From Oscillospiraceae bacterium (lineage in GTDB: Bacteria > Bacillota > Clostridia > Oscillospirales > Acutalibacteraceae), in assembly GCA_022508805.1 (NCBI GenBank), contig JAFLUM010000009.1, forward strand, positions 22,788-86,787: DNA of 64,000 nucleotides. Direction: 5' to 3'. The notes under the pieces are model-generated. The model made no database searches. It was given only the letters and a program-made list of their open reading frames with translations, and was not told the DNA's origin. A program made the position numbers and the translations under genes. The stretch's first letter is position 1; each line of letters begins with the position of its first letter. This document shows, piece by piece, positions 31,228 to 40,762 of the stretch.

Positions 31228-33105
31228 ATGGGCTTTGTCCCTTTTAATTCAAGAGATCCCTTTTTCAAAGATAAATTCGGCAGTATTGAGGCGGAGGAGC
31301 AAGTGCATCTTCGCCTTGTTTTGCCGCGTTCATTTAACTGCAACGGGGCTTTTCTTGTCTTTAACCGCAACGAGAGCGAATACGGCGAAATCTCCATGCA
31401 TTGGGCGGGAATGTGCGGCGACGACTGCGAAATATGGGATATTCACACGTCTTTCAGGCGCGAGGGACTTTACAGATACCATTTTGACTACCTGTCCCCC
31501 TACGGCAGAAGCTCAGTTTATGAGGTTTCTGACGGAGTGGGCGCTTTTTCGGGCGGAATGAGCTCAAAAAAAGAGTGGCAGTTGACTGTCACGGAAAAGG
31601 ATTTTAAAACGCCTGACTGGATAAAGGGCGGAATAATTTATCAGATTTTCCCTGACCGCTTTTATTTTTCGGGTGAAGAAAAGGAAAATATCCCCGCTGA
31701 CCGCGTAATGCGTGACGATTGGGGCGGCGAGCCCGAATGGCGACCAAATGCGCAGGGAAAGGTGCTCAACAATGACTTTTTCGGCGGAGATTTAAGGGGC
31801 ATCGGCGAAAAACTGACTTATTTAAAAAGTTTAGGCGTTTCCTGCATATATCTCAATCCGATTTTTGAGGCTCATTCAAATCACCGCTACGACACAGCTG
31901 ATTACGGTAAAATCGACCCCGTTCTCGGCACACAGAAGGATTTTGAAAAGCTTTGCCGTGACGCCGAAAAACAGGGCATTAAGATAATTCTTGACGGAGT
32001 TTTTTCCCACACGGGAGCCGACAGCGTATATTTTAACAAAAATAACAGATATTCCACTCTCGGAGCGTACAATTCCCCGGTCAGTCCATATTACAACTGG
32101 TATAAATTTGTGTCTTATCCCGACAAATACCAAAGCTGGTGGGGCTTTGAAACACTGCCCGAGGTCATTGAAGAGGGCGAAGATTACCGAAAATTCATAA
32201 ACGGCGAAGGCGGTATAATCGAAAAATGGCTGAATTTAGGGGCAAGCGGCTTTCGCCTTGACGTGGCAGACGAGCTGCCCGATGTTTTCATTGATGAGCT
32301 TCGTGACAGACTTAAACGCACAAAGCCCGATGCACTTCTTATGGGTGAGGTGTGGGAGGATGCCACCACAAAGCACAGCTACGGATCACTTAGGCGATAT
32401 CTTTTGGGCAGTCAGTTTGACTCGGTGATGAATTACCCCTTTGCCAACGCCGTTATCGGCTTTTGCCGCAACGGTACGGCCGAGTTCTTTATGGCGTCGG
32501 TTATGTCTATAGTCGAAAATTATCCGAAGCAGTGTCTTGACGTGATGATGAATCATATCGGCACTCATGACACAGAACGTGCCATAACGAGAATTGTGGG
32601 CGAAAGCTGTGAGTACCGTGACAGAACGTGGCAGGCAGGTCGTGTTCTTACAGATGAGCAATATGAGCGCGGCATACAGCTTTTAAAATGTGCGGCGGCG
32701 TTGCAATATACCCTGCCCGGCGTGCCGTCCGTTTATTACGGCGACGAGGCGGGAATGCAGGGCTACAAAGATCCGTTCAACCGCGGCTGTTACCCTTGGA
32801 GCAATGAAAACCGAGAGCTTGTTGATTTCTATAAACAGCTGGGCAAGGTTCGACGTGAAAATCCCGTTTTTAAAGAGGGACGTTTTATCCCCGTTTCTGC
32901 AATGCTCGGGTGCGTTGCGTACCGCCGATTTGATGAGCACGGCGACATAATGGTGATAGTCAACCGCAATGAACACCCCATATCCTACCGTCTGCCCGAA
33001 TATTTTGAAAACCCCCGTGCACTTATGGGGTCTAACCCTCAAAACGGAGAGGTGTATATTGAGGCGTGCTCCTTCGTAATATTGACTAAAAACGGTAAAA
33101 TGTGA
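31228..33105 (+). CDS. GH13 neopullulanase/cyclomaltodextrinase-type alpha-glucanase
   Basis: The 625-aa cytosolic enzyme has an N-terminal beta-sandwich domain (residues 1-125), then the TIM barrel. Catalytic residues are nucleophile Asp345 (GFRLDVAD), acid Glu374 (LMGEVWED) and Asp448 (IGTHDTE). The QIFPDRFYF segment and the extra N-terminal domain place it among GH13_20/39-type enzymes that hydrolyse cyclodextrins, pullulan or short maltodextrins. There is no signal peptide, so it acts on imported oligosaccharides. The ATG at 31228 follows CAGCAGGTG. A repeat element follows at 33128. Confidence 0.88.
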   Translation: MGFVPFNSRDPFFKDKFGSIEAEEQVHLRLVLPRSFNCNGAFLVFNRNESEYGEISMHWAGMCGDDCEIWDIHTSFRREGLYRYHFDYLSPYGRSSVYEVSDGVGAFSGGMSSKKEWQLTVTEKDFKTPDWIKGGIIYQIFPDRFYFSGEEKENIPADRVMRDDWGGEPEWRPNAQGKVLNNDFFGGDLRGIGEKLTYLKSLGVSCIYLNPIFEAHSNHRYDTADYGKIDPVLGTQKDFEKLCRDAEKQGIKIILDGVFSHTGADSVYFNKNNRYSTLGAYNSPVSPYYNWYKFVSYPDKYQSWWGFETLPEVIEEGEDYRKFINGEGGIIEKWLNLGASGFRLDVADELPDVFIDELRDRLKRTKPDALLMGEVWEDATTKHSYGSLRRYLLGSQFDSVMNYPFANAVIGFCRNGTAEFFMASVMSIVENYPKQCLDVMMNHIGTHDTERAITRIVGESCEYRDRTWQAGRVLTDEQYERGIQLLKCAAALQYTLPGVPSVYYGDEAGMQGYKDPFNRGCYPWSNENRELVDFYKQLGKVRRENPVFKEGRFIPVSAMLGCVAYRRFDEHGDIMVIVNRNEHPISYRLPEYFENPRALMGSNPQNGEVYIEACSFVILTKNGKM

Positions 33106-33127
33106 TATAGTTAATTGAGTCCGTCAC

Positions 33128-33242
33128 CCACCCTCCCTCTCCGAGTAAGGTGGCAAAGCCGTTAGGATTTGACGGAGCGAGTAAAAAATATGGGAAAACT
33201 CCCTCAGTCGGCTACGCCGACAGCTCCCTCAAAGAGGGAGCG
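33128..33242. repeat. Intergenic repeat family C (CTCCCTC type), copy 1
   Basis: This unit of about 115 bp is bounded by CCTCCCTCTCCGAG and CTCCCTCAAAGAGGGAG, with an internal GTCGGCTACGCCGAC hairpin. The same unit lies reversed at 42927-43031, and shortened copies occur at 59930, 60132 and 63755. It fills the gap between the GH13 gene and the next membrane gene. Confidence 0.75.
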
Positions 33243-33289
33243 AAAGATTTCCCGATATTTAATGTATATATAAAGATAGGAAAGTTTAA

Positions 33290-34018
33290 ATGATAAAAGC
33301 TTACGGACACTTGCCGAAATCGCAAAAAATACTGTGGATAATACTGCGCGTGATCATTATTTGCTGGGGAGTTTACGGACTTTTCCACGGCTCGGTGGTG
33401 GAATTTTTAGAAGCCATCTTTGCGGTCATATTTACGCATTTGTGGGATTTCTTTCAAATCTTCGGCAAAAAATCCTTTATAATTGAGGTCCCTGTCTCCG
33501 CACAGACGGTGCTCAACATATTCATTTTTATTGCCGTGGTGATAGGCTCGACCCTCAATAACCGCACGGCGTTTCACGATTTCGACATCGTTACCCACTG
33601 TATGGCGGGATTTATCTCGGCGTGGTTCGGTTACGATTTTGCTAATATCGTCTACCGCAAGCGCGGCGATTTAGGCCCTGCTATGTCATCTCTTTTCTCT
33701 CTGACCTTTGCGCTGGCGCTCTCCGTAGGCTGGGAGATATACGAGTTCTCAATGGACAGGATATACGGTCTGTCCCTGCAAAACTCCGCACCGAACACGG
33801 AAGCGGGACTTATCGACACTATGGTGGATTTCATAATGTGTGCCATCGGCTCGGTGGTCGGTATGCTCTTGATTGCGTTTATCCGCAACGGCATTATCGG
33901 TAAGCACAAAAAAGAAGTCAAAGCAGGGCGCCGCCTTGAGAATGAAAAACGGCTTTTAAAGGACAGGCTTTACCAAGAGTATATGGAAAAACAGGAGAGC
34001 GAGGCTGAGGACAAATGA
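33290..34018 (+). CDS. DUF2238-like multi-pass membrane protein
   Basis: This 242-aa protein has six to seven membrane segments. It contains DIVTHCMAGFISAWFGYDF, SVGWEIYEFSMDR and DTMVDFIMCAIGSVVGM, which match the H, WE and D pattern of YjdF/DUF2238 membrane proteins. The function of that family is unknown. The charged C-terminal tail (about 40 residues) is cytosolic. Its stop overlaps the following lipoprotein start by 4 bp, so the two are synthesised together. Confidence 0.65.
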   Translation: MIKAYGHLPKSQKILWIILRVIIICWGVYGLFHGSVVEFLEAIFAVIFTHLWDFFQIFGKKSFIIEVPVSAQTVLNIFIFIAVVIGSTLNNRTAFHDFDIVTHCMAGFISAWFGYDFANIVYRKRGDLGPAMSSLFSLTFALALSVGWEIYEFSMDRIYGLSLQNSAPNTEAGLIDTMVDFIMCAIGSVVGMLLIAFIRNGIIGKHKKEVKAGRRLENEKRLLKDRLYQEYMEKQESEAEDK

Positions 34019-34905
34019 AAAAATCGGCTGTGCTGATGCTTTCGGCAATTATCTTTGCTCTAATTTTTTCCTCTTGCTCCGCGACCTCAAAGGTAAAGGT
34101 CAACGGCAGTAAAATCGATAACGAAGTTTACGCGTATTTTGAAAGCGCCCACGATGGGTCGCTTGACGGCGACGAGCTTGAAAGCGCGGTAAAATTTGAT
34201 ATTACGCGGTACGTTACCGTGAATTCCGAGTTTGCCAATCGCTCGCTGACACTCTCAGTACCGCAAAAAGCGGAGCTTTCCGAGACCGTCAACGATTTGT
34301 GGCACCTTTACGGGTCGTATTATGAGGACAAAGGCATTTCCAAGCAGACTGTATATAAAATTGAGCAGTCAAAGCAGTATGAAAAATCCCTTCTTGCCGA
34401 TTATTACGGCGAAAGCGGTGTTTCCCCCGTAGGCGAAGACGAAATCAAGGCTTTTTTCAGCGAAAATTATGCGGCGATACGCTTTGTAACAGGCTATCTT
34501 TTCAATATCGACGACAACGGAACGGCTGTAGATATGACCGACGAACAGCGGTTGAACACTATCGAAGCCTTTAATTCGGTGGCATCAATGGTGAATAATG
34601 AAACGAAAATTGAGGAGGCTGTGGGCTCTCTCGGCAGCAACGTTGAGGTACACGACAGCATAATAAACGCCTTCACTGACGGCTCTTTCCCCACGGGATT
34701 CTTTGAGCAGGTTCAAAAAATTGATACCGGTAAAGCCTCGGCGGTCGTTCTCGGCAATTACGTTTTTCTTGTCCTGCGCGAGGATGTTTTCAGTGAGACC
34801 TACGGATATTATTCCACCTACCGCGGCGAATGCCTTGAGCGTATGAAAGGTAAGGAATTCAGCGCAATCGTTGACGAATGGGCAAAGAATTATATCGCGG
34901 AATAA
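34015..34905 (+). CDS. Lipoprotein with SurA/PrsA-like N-terminal domain
   Basis: The 296-aa protein has a lipoprotein signal ending at Cys21 (ALIFSSC). It then shows VKVNGSKIDNEVYAYFESA, which resembles the N-terminal chaperone region of SurA/PrsA foldases. No obvious parvulin isomerase domain is present. After export it would be anchored outside the membrane and assist folding of exported proteins; this is inferred from the domain only. It is translationally coupled to the membrane protein upstream. A bidirectional terminator at 34929 ends the operon. Confidence 0.65.
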   Translation: MKKSAVLMLSAIIFALIFSSCSATSKVKVNGSKIDNEVYAYFESAHDGSLDGDELESAVKFDITRYVTVNSEFANRSLTLSVPQKAELSETVNDLWHLYGSYYEDKGISKQTVYKIEQSKQYEKSLLADYYGESGVSPVGEDEIKAFFSENYAAIRFVTGYLFNIDDNGTAVDMTDEQRLNTIEAFNSVASMVNNETKIEEAVGSLGSNVEVHDSIINAFTDGSFPTGFFEQVQKIDTGKASAVVLGNYVFLVLREDVFSETYGYYSTYRGECLERMKGKEFSAIVDEWAKNYIAE

Positions 34906-34928
34906 ATCTAAAAATCAAAACATACAGC

Positions 34929-34962
34929 AAAAAACTCTGCAAGAATTTTGCAGAGTTTTTTA
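34929..34962. terminator. Bidirectional terminator between the lipoprotein gene and prfB
   Basis: AAAACTCTGCAA (34931-34942) and TTGCAGAGTTTT (34948-34959) form a 12-bp stem with A- and T-runs on both sides. Confidence 0.85.
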
Positions 34963-34982
34963 ATTTATTAGGTTGATTTTTT

Positions 34983-36104
34983 TTATCCGTTTTCAAGCTG
35001 TTTTTGGGACTGCATTTTGAGATACGCATTGATAAAACCGTCCAAGTCGCCGTCCATTACCGCGTTGATATTGCCGTTTTCAAAGGACGTTCTGTGGTCC
35101 TTTGCCAGCGTGTACGGCATAAACACGTATGAGCGTATTTGACTGCCCCAGGCGATCTCTTTTTGGTCGCCCTTTATATCCTCGATTTTTTCAAGATGCT
35201 CGCGCTCTTTAATTTCTACAAGCTTTGATTTAAGCATTGTCATTGCCACCTCACGGTTTTGGTGCTGACTGCGCTCAACCTGACAGGACACCACAATGCC
35301 CGTGGGCTTGTGGGTAAGTCTTACGGCGGAGGAGGTCTTGTTGACCTTTTGTCCGCCTGCACCGCTGGCACGGTAAACCGCCATTTCGATATCGTCGGGA
35401 TTTATTTCAACGTTTGTATCCTCGTCGATTTCGGGCATTACCTCAAGGGATGCAAAGGACGTGTGACGTCTGCCCGAGGCATCAAAGGGGGAAATGCGCA
35501 CAAGACGGTGTATGCCTGCCTCACTTTTCATAAATCCGTAGGCGTTTTCGCCCTCTATAAGAATACTTGCGGATTTGAGTCCCGCCTCGTCACCGTCAAG
35601 GTAATCAAGTGTCGAGACCTTGTAGCCGTGGCGCTCACCCCAGCGGTTATACATTCTGAAAAGCATCTGCGCCCAATCCTGCGCCTCTGTTCCGCCCGCA
35701 CCCGCATGAAACGTGAGAATGGCGTTTTTGGAGTCATATTCACCCGTGAGAAGCGTTGCAAGGGTCTGTGCATCAAGATTTTTCTCAAAATCCGTTACGC
35801 TCGCCGTACATTCGTCCAAAAGGCTTTCGTCGCCCTCTTCGTCGGCAAGCTCAATCATAACTAAAGCATCGTCAAAGTCGGATTTTAACTTTTCGTAGGA
35901 TGCTACCTTATTTTTAAGGGCAGCAGTGCGCTGAAGCACCTTTTGCGAAGCGGAAATATCATCCCAAAAGCCGTCCTGCGCCGCCTGTTCCTCTAAAACG
36001 GCTATTTCCGATTTCATTTTTTCAAGACCAAGCGCCTCGGCAAGGTTTTTAAGCTCGCCTTCATGGGCGGAAAGTCTTAATCTGAGTTCTTCGTATTGAA
36101 GCAT
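34983..36104 (-). CDS. prfB: Peptide chain release factor 2
   Basis: This 373-aa protein contains the SPF stop-codon recognition motif ([14 protein letters not shown]), the GGQ catalytic motif ([15 protein letters not shown]) and the class-I release factor core ([18 protein letters not shown]). It ends translation at UGA and UAA. The N-terminus ([20 protein letters not shown]) is continuous in one frame, so the programmed +1 frameshift that controls RF2 in many bacteria is absent here. It is transcribed alone, converging with the lipoprotein operon on a shared terminator. Confidence 0.96.
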   Translation of the reverse strand: MLQYEELRLRLSAHEGELKNLAEALGLEKMKSEIAVLEEQAAQDGFWDDISASQKVLQRTAALKNKVASYEKLKSDFDDALVMIELADEEGDESLLDECTASVTDFEKNLDAQTLATLLTGEYDSKNAILTFHAGAGGTEAQDWAQMLFRMYNRWGERHGYKVSTLDYLDGDEAGLKSASILIEGENAYGFMKSEAGIHRLVRISPFDASGRRHTSFASLEVMPEIDEDTNVEINPDDIEMAVYRASGAGGQKVNKTSSAVRLTHKPTGIVVSCQVERSQHQNREVAMTMLKSKLVEIKEREHLEKIEDIKGDQKEIAWGSQIRSYVFMPYTLAKDHRTSFENGNINAVMDGDLDGFINAYLKMQSQKQLENG

Positions 36105-36255
36105 GGTAATTCATTCGGTACAGTGTTTTTCCGTACCGTTCCTTTCATATTATTTAGTATGTGATTATATTCAAATTTTATCAGTCACTTGTCCACGCAA
36201 AAATGCATAGAATGTAACAAGATAACCGCTGTGGTCGGCGCGAGGTAAGTCCGTG

Positions 36256-36413
36256 GTAAGCGGTGATTAAATTGGCAAGAGTGATTTGCGAAAGATTTTT
36301 GTCGTAAAAAGGCGTAAAATCGCAGGAATACTTTGTGTATTACAAGATTTTGCAACGCATTTACGGCGGAAAAGATTTGCAAAGCACCGCAAACACATTT
36401 AATCGGCGTTTAC
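36256..36413. repeat. Intergenic repeat family A (MITE-like, 158 bp), copy 1
   Basis: The unit is bounded by imperfect inverted ends GTAAGCGGTGATTAAAT and ATTTAATCGGCGTTTAC. A second copy of nearly equal length lies at 42587-42745 with the same internal landmarks (GGCAAGAGTGATTTGCGA, ACTTTGTGTATT). It has no coding capacity. Together with family B it fills the 36105-36603 gap, in which no gene was seen. Confidence 0.75.
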
Positions 36414-36506
36414 CCACTAAGACTTTTTAAAACAGCCCGCGCCAAGGCGGATTGATATACACAGATTTTTCGGCTCCCTTATCAGGGAAGTGACTGAGAG
36501 GTAGTT

Positions 36507-36589
36507 GTAGGGGGCGATGCCCTCATCCTCCCGCAACACGATTAAATTTTATCAGCAACTCACGGGCGGGTGTGGGCACCCGCCCCTAC
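36507..36589. repeat. Intergenic repeat family B (GTAGGGG-CCCCTAC), copy 1
   Basis: This 83-bp unit starts GTAGGGGGCGATGCCCTC and ends GGGCACCCGCCCCTAC. Its ends are inverted repeats, and an ATTAAATTTTATCAG centre is shared with copies at 56761-56841 and 59979-60060. Confidence 0.75.
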
Positions 36590-36603
36590 TATGTCTGCTG
36601 TAG

Positions 36604-37416
36604 CTACGTTTCAGTTGTGTTTTCTGTGGAGTTGCTCTCGTCAGCCGTTGCGGTTTTGCTTGTGCTTTCTTCAGTCTGTTCTTCCGTCTGTGTTTCGGAC
36701 GGTTCAGCCTCGGTTTCAGGGGGCAACGTGGATCCTACCGTTGCGGTTTCGGGAGCGGTAGTCGCTTGAATGGCGGAAATATACTGATTTCCGTCCTTTT
36801 CACGCAGTGTCACCTTTATATATTTATCGGGGACAGGCTCTTTCATCTGCCCGTCGTCACCCTGCTCCCAGCCCTCGCCTGCAAGACAGGCAACGGTGAG
36901 AACAATTGTATCGGAGGTTTCCGTTTTGTCGACAACTTTAGGGGTGTAAATGGGTATAATTCCCGTAAGCGGTATGTTATACACCCCTGCATCTTCGTCG
37001 TATGTGAATTCGTATCCGTATCCCTCAACCGTGGCGTGAACGGGAGTGATTTCAGTTCCGAATAGCTTTTTAAACTGTTCCTCCACGTCCTCGGCGGGCA
37101 CGACTAGTCCGTTCTCGCCGCTCTCATAGCGGTCGGGGGTGATGTCGCTGTTTCTAAGCAGCGACCAAATGGAAATATCCAAAAGCTCACTCATTTGGGC
37201 CTTTGTTATATCGTCAAAATTATCGGGGTCAATAAGCACTACAGGAGTGAGTAGCGTGTTATATTCATCATAATTTTTGCTTTTTTCCACAGCCGCACCG
37301 ATACCCTTTGCCGCCGAGACGACTATGGTGACAAGACCCACCGCCGCCAGCAAGGCTATTATCATACCTATCGGGAATGCCGCCTTATGACTGCCTTTAT
37401 GCTTTTTTCCTGCCAT
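36604..37416 (-). CDS. Membrane-anchored extracellular hypothetical protein
   Basis: The 270-aa protein has a short basic start (MAGKKHKGSHK), one membrane helix (FPIGMIIALLAAVGLVTIVV) and an exported domain. It ends in a Thr/Glu/Ser-rich tail of about 50 residues that is probably disordered. No family or catalytic motif was recognised. It starts 20 bp after proA on the same strand, so it may be the last gene of the proBA transcript, although no functional tie to proline synthesis is apparent. Confidence 0.55.
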   Translation of the reverse strand: MAGKKHKGSHKAAFPIGMIIALLAAVGLVTIVVSAAKGIGAAVEKSKNYDEYNTLLTPVVLIDPDNFDDITKAQMSELLDISIWSLLRNSDITPDRYESGENGLVVPAEDVEEQFKKLFGTEITPVHATVEGYGYEFTYDEDAGVYNIPLTGIIPIYTPKVVDKTETSDTIVLTVACLAGEGWEQGDDGQMKEPVPDKYIKVTLREKDGNQYISAIQATTAPETATVGSTLPPETEAEPSETQTEEQTEESTSKTATADESNSTENTTET

Positions 37417-37436
37417 TGCTCACACCTGCCTTAGTA

Positions 37437-38675
37437 TTATCTTGTTTGACCGTTACCGTAAATTTTATATTTAAATGAGGTTAACTGCGGAAGTCCCAAA
37501 GGTCCTCTCGCGTGCAGCTTTTGTGTTGAAATACCTATTTCAGCGCCGAATCCGAATTCCCCGCCGTCAGTAAAGCGTGTACTTGCGTTATGATAAACGG
37601 CTGAAGAATCCACACGGTTTAAAAATTCCTCGGCATTTTGTGTATTTTCCGTTACTATCGTTTCGGAATGACCCGTTGAGTACTTTCTTATATGCTCAAC
37701 AGCCTCACTGAGTGAGGAAACCACCTTGACCGACATTTTATAATCGAGATATTCCCTTGCCCAGTCGTCCCCGTCAGCAGGTTCAATATCAGGGCAGATA
37801 GCTCTTGATGCCTCGTCACCGTAAAGGACCACATTTTTCTCGTCAAGGCGTGCTTTTATGGCTATGAGCGCCAGCTCCGCAATGTCTTTATGCAAAAGCA
37901 GGCTTTCCGCCGCGTTGCAAACGGATATCCGCTGAGTTTTGGCGTTGAATACTATATCCGCCGCCATATCAATATCCGCATCGCTGTCAACGTAAATATG
38001 GCAGTTGCCGGCTCCCGTCTCGATAACGGGAACGGTGGAATTTTCAACAACTGCGTTAATAAGTGATGCACTGCCTCGAGGAATGAGCACATCAACATAC
38101 TCGTTAAGCCGCATAAGCGCCGCTGAGCTTTCTCGCGACGTATCACGCACAAGCTCAACGATATCGGGATCAAAGCCTGTTGATTTTACGGCATCACGCA
38201 TACAGTCGGTTATGGCACAATTGGAGCAAAACGCCTCTTTGCCGCCACGAAGAATAACCGCACTACCTGCCTTAATTGCAAGAGCAGCCGCATCGCTTGT
38301 CACGTTGGGTCGTGCCTCATAAATAATGCCTATTACACCTAACGGCACAGTCACACGCTGAATTTTAAGTCCGTTGGGGCGCTCTGTCTCCCACAGAATT
38401 TTACCTACGGGATCGGGGAGCAAAATAATCTCCTCAATCCCCTTTGCCATATCCTCTATGCGGGTAGGTGTCAGCATTAAGCGGTCGATAAGGGACCCCG
38501 CCATACCGTTTTTTCTGCCGTTTTCAATATCTTTTGCGTTGGCATCAAGGATTTTTTCGCTGTTATCCCTCAGCGCTTGCGCCATAGCCTTTAGAATGTC
38601 ATTTTTATTTTCAGTCGGTGCCACGGCAAGCTCTGCCGCCGCACGTTTTGCATTTTTCCCCAATTGAGTAAGCAT
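37437..38675 (-). CDS. proA: Gamma-glutamyl phosphate reductase
   Basis: This 412-aa enzyme of proline synthesis reduces L-glutamyl 5-phosphate to glutamate semialdehyde with NADPH. It shows the ProA landmarks VIGIIYEARPNVTSDAAAL, VCNAAESLLLH (with the catalytic cysteine) and TRFTDGGEFGFGAEIGIST. Its length matches the family norm. It lies 18 bp downstream of proB, the usual order, so product channelling through the two enzymes is expected. No T-box or other leader was noticed ahead of proB. Confidence 0.97.
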   Translation of the reverse strand: MLTQLGKNAKRAAAELAVAPTENKNDILKAMAQALRDNSEKILDANAKDIENGRKNGMAGSLIDRLMLTPTRIEDMAKGIEEIILLPDPVGKILWETERPNGLKIQRVTVPLGVIGIIYEARPNVTSDAAALAIKAGSAVILRGGKEAFCSNCAITDCMRDAVKSTGFDPDIVELVRDTSRESSAALMRLNEYVDVLIPRGSASLINAVVENSTVPVIETGAGNCHIYVDSDADIDMAADIVFNAKTQRISVCNAAESLLLHKDIAELALIAIKARLDEKNVVLYGDEASRAICPDIEPADGDDWAREYLDYKMSVKVVSSLSEAVEHIRKYSTGHSETIVTENTQNAEEFLNRVDSSAVYHNASTRFTDGGEFGFGAEIGISTQKLHARGPLGLPQLTSFKYKIYGNGQTR

Positions 38676-38693
38676 TTTCTACTCCTATTTTAT

Positions 38694-39476
38694 TTATGCT
38701 TTGAAAAATGTACCTATTTGCTTGCCGTCGAGAGCTTTGTATATGTCCGTCGGGTCCTCGCCGTTCATAACAATGGTATCTATTCCCGCTTCCATAGCGA
38801 TTTTCGCCGCGTGCAGCTTCGTTACCATTCCGCCTGTGCCAAAGCTTGAACCGTTTCCGCCGGCAAGCTTCATCAGCTTGTCGTCGATTTTTGTAACAAG
38901 ATGAATGAGCTTTGCATCCTCATCCTCACGGGGGTTGCCGTCGAAAAGTCCGTCGGTATCCGTAAGTATTATGAGCGCATCGGCGTTAATTAATTTTGCA
39001 ACTATGGCAGAAAGCGAATCATTATCGCCGTAAACTATCTCGTCAACGGCAACGCTGTCATTCTCATTTATTATGGGTATAGCACCGAAATCGAACAGCC
39101 TGTTAAAGGTGTTTATTAAGTTTTCTCGGCGCTCATCATTTTCCACGTCGCTTTTCGTGATAAGAAGCTGTCCCACCGTGTGACCGTACTCGCCGAAGAG
39201 CTTGTCATACATAAACATAAGCTCACATTGACCTATAGTTGCCGCCGCCTGCCTGCCGGGAGTGTCGGCGGGCTTTGCGGAAAGTCCTAATTTTCCTGCT
39301 CCCACGCCGATTGCTCCGCTGGTTACGAGAGCTACCTCCACACCCGAATTTGCTATATCAGAAAGCACGCTTACCAGCTTGTGCATTCTTCTTATATTTG
39401 TTTTTCCCGTATTATACGTCAGTGTGGACGTGCCCACCTTGACCACGATACGTTTAACGTCCTTTAAAACAGCCAT
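38694..39476 (-). CDS. proB: Glutamate 5-kinase lacking the PUA domain
   Basis: This 260-aa enzyme catalyses the first committed step of proline synthesis, phosphorylating L-glutamate. It has the kinase landmarks RIVVKVGTSTL, VTSGAIGVGAGKLGL, INENDSVAVDEIVYGDNDSLSA and ILTDTDGLF. Full-length ProB proteins of E. coli and B. subtilis are about 370 aa with a C-terminal PUA domain; this one ends after the kinase domain (KQIGTFFKA), a natural short form. It begins 8 bp after the acyltransferase-like gene stop. Confidence 0.95.
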   Translation of the reverse strand: MAVLKDVKRIVVKVGTSTLTYNTGKTNIRRMHKLVSVLSDIANSGVEVALVTSGAIGVGAGKLGLSAKPADTPGRQAAATIGQCELMFMYDKLFGEYGHTVGQLLITKSDVENDERRENLINTFNRLFDFGAIPIINENDSVAVDEIVYGDNDSLSAIVAKLINADALIILTDTDGLFDGNPREDEDAKLIHLVTKIDDKLMKLAGGNGSSFGTGGMVTKLHAAKIAMEAGIDTIVMNGEDPTDIYKALDGKQIGTFFKA

Positions 39477-39484
39477 ACCGTATA

Positions 39485-40762
39485 CTATTCCCCGATAAGC
39501 GTATCGAGGTTTTTCTCCATAAGATCAAAGAATTTTTCCACAATCGCCTTATCCTCGTCATTGCCACGCACGCACATTGAAAGGGTGAGAACATTCCTAA
39601 ACGAGGTCGCCGAGAGCAGTACATATGGCTTGTATTTGACGGCGCCTGACATAAAGCCGTCCGTAGGCTCATTGCCGCAGAGAGAGAGCTTATCCGCCTC
39701 TAAAATTCCGATATTGCTCATAGCGATAAGGGGATTTGAGTATCCTATTTTTATTATCTCTTCCGATGCAGTATGGGGCAAAATCGTGTATCCCAGCTTT
39801 AAAAGGGGCAGACCGTACAGTCCCATAAACTTGTCGTGCTTAAACTTATTTGCACTGCGTGAAGCATATTTCAGCGTTTCAAAAATATCTCTGCCGCGCT
39901 CGGGAACGGAGCACTGCATCCACGCAGTGTGATTGGTGATTCCCTTATCGTCCACGTCCTTCATATGACGGCGAAGGTCGATAGCGCAGGATATGGAAAC
40001 ACTCTCTGAATTATCAAAGCCTGCCAGCTCGTAAAGGCTGTAAAAATATGCCGTAACAAGCATATCGTTGACCGTAGCGGATAGCTTTTTGCCTGCCGCA
40101 CGGATTTTTGCGAAACGCTCGGCATCTATTTTTCTTCTTGCGATAAAGGATTTATCCCTTATATTATCGGGGGTCAAGGGGAAAGCGTGGTCGTCCTTGG
40201 CGTTTATGTTCTTATAAAGATTTCTCGCCATTCGCGTTTCGGTCTGTGAAAAGCCCGAGTATACCTCTTCATATGAGCGTGAGCCTGTTCTCAGGTCAAT
40301 GGGGCTTATCTTCTTCTCCACATAATCACTGTAATTTTTGCAAAGTGCTTTTATGAAATATTTAAGGTCGCCGCCGTCCATACACATATGATTTTCCACT
40401 ATGCAGAGCACTGATTTGCCCTCATAATAGAATACGGCAACTTTCATTTGAATATCACTTTCAGGCGGGATATACTGGGTTAAAAATACATCTATAGCCG
40501 CGTCAACGTCCTCGGGGTACGCCACCGTCAGAACATCGTCAATGCTGTATGGCTTTACCTCCCAGTGAGTGCTGACGTGATTGTCAACAAAGCTTGCGTG
40601 TAAAACGGGTGCTTTTTCAAAAAAACAGATAAGCACGGTTTTGAGTGCCTCAATGTCTATTTCATAATCATACCGCAGCTCAACGTGCACCATACGGTCG
40701 TTAAAGTCGCGGAAAAGATAATGCATTTTATCCCAAAGCTCAGCGGTCAATTTTCGTTCCAT
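39485..40762 (-). CDS. Condensation-domain-superfamily acyltransferase-like protein
   Basis: The 425-aa protein resembles stand-alone members of the NRPS condensation/alcohol O-acetyltransferase superfamily. It has an HMCMDGGD motif in place of HHxxxDG, preceded by FYYEGKSVLCIVEN. C-terminal landmarks include VSISCAIDLRRHM and SNIGILEAD. It would transfer an acyl group to a hydroxyl or amine; the substrate is unknown. Its start overlaps the upstream membrane gene by 16 bp, so the two are coupled, and proB follows directly. Confidence 0.7.
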   Translation of the reverse strand: MERKLTAELWDKMHYLFRDFNDRMVHVELRYDYEIDIEALKTVLICFFEKAPVLHASFVDNHVSTHWEVKPYSIDDVLTVAYPEDVDAAIDVFLTQYIPPESDIQMKVAVFYYEGKSVLCIVENHMCMDGGDLKYFIKALCKNYSDYVEKKISPIDLRTGSRSYEEVYSGFSQTETRMARNLYKNINAKDDHAFPLTPDNIRDKSFIARRKIDAERFAKIRAAGKKLSATVNDMLVTAYFYSLYELAGFDNSESVSISCAIDLRRHMKDVDDKGITNHTAWMQCSVPERGRDIFETLKYASRSANKFKHDKFMGLYGLPLLKLGYTILPHTASEEIIKIGYSNPLIAMSNIGILEADKLSLCGNEPTDGFMSGAVKYKPYVLLSATSFRNVLTLSMCVRGNDEDKAIVEKFFDLMEKNLDTLIGE

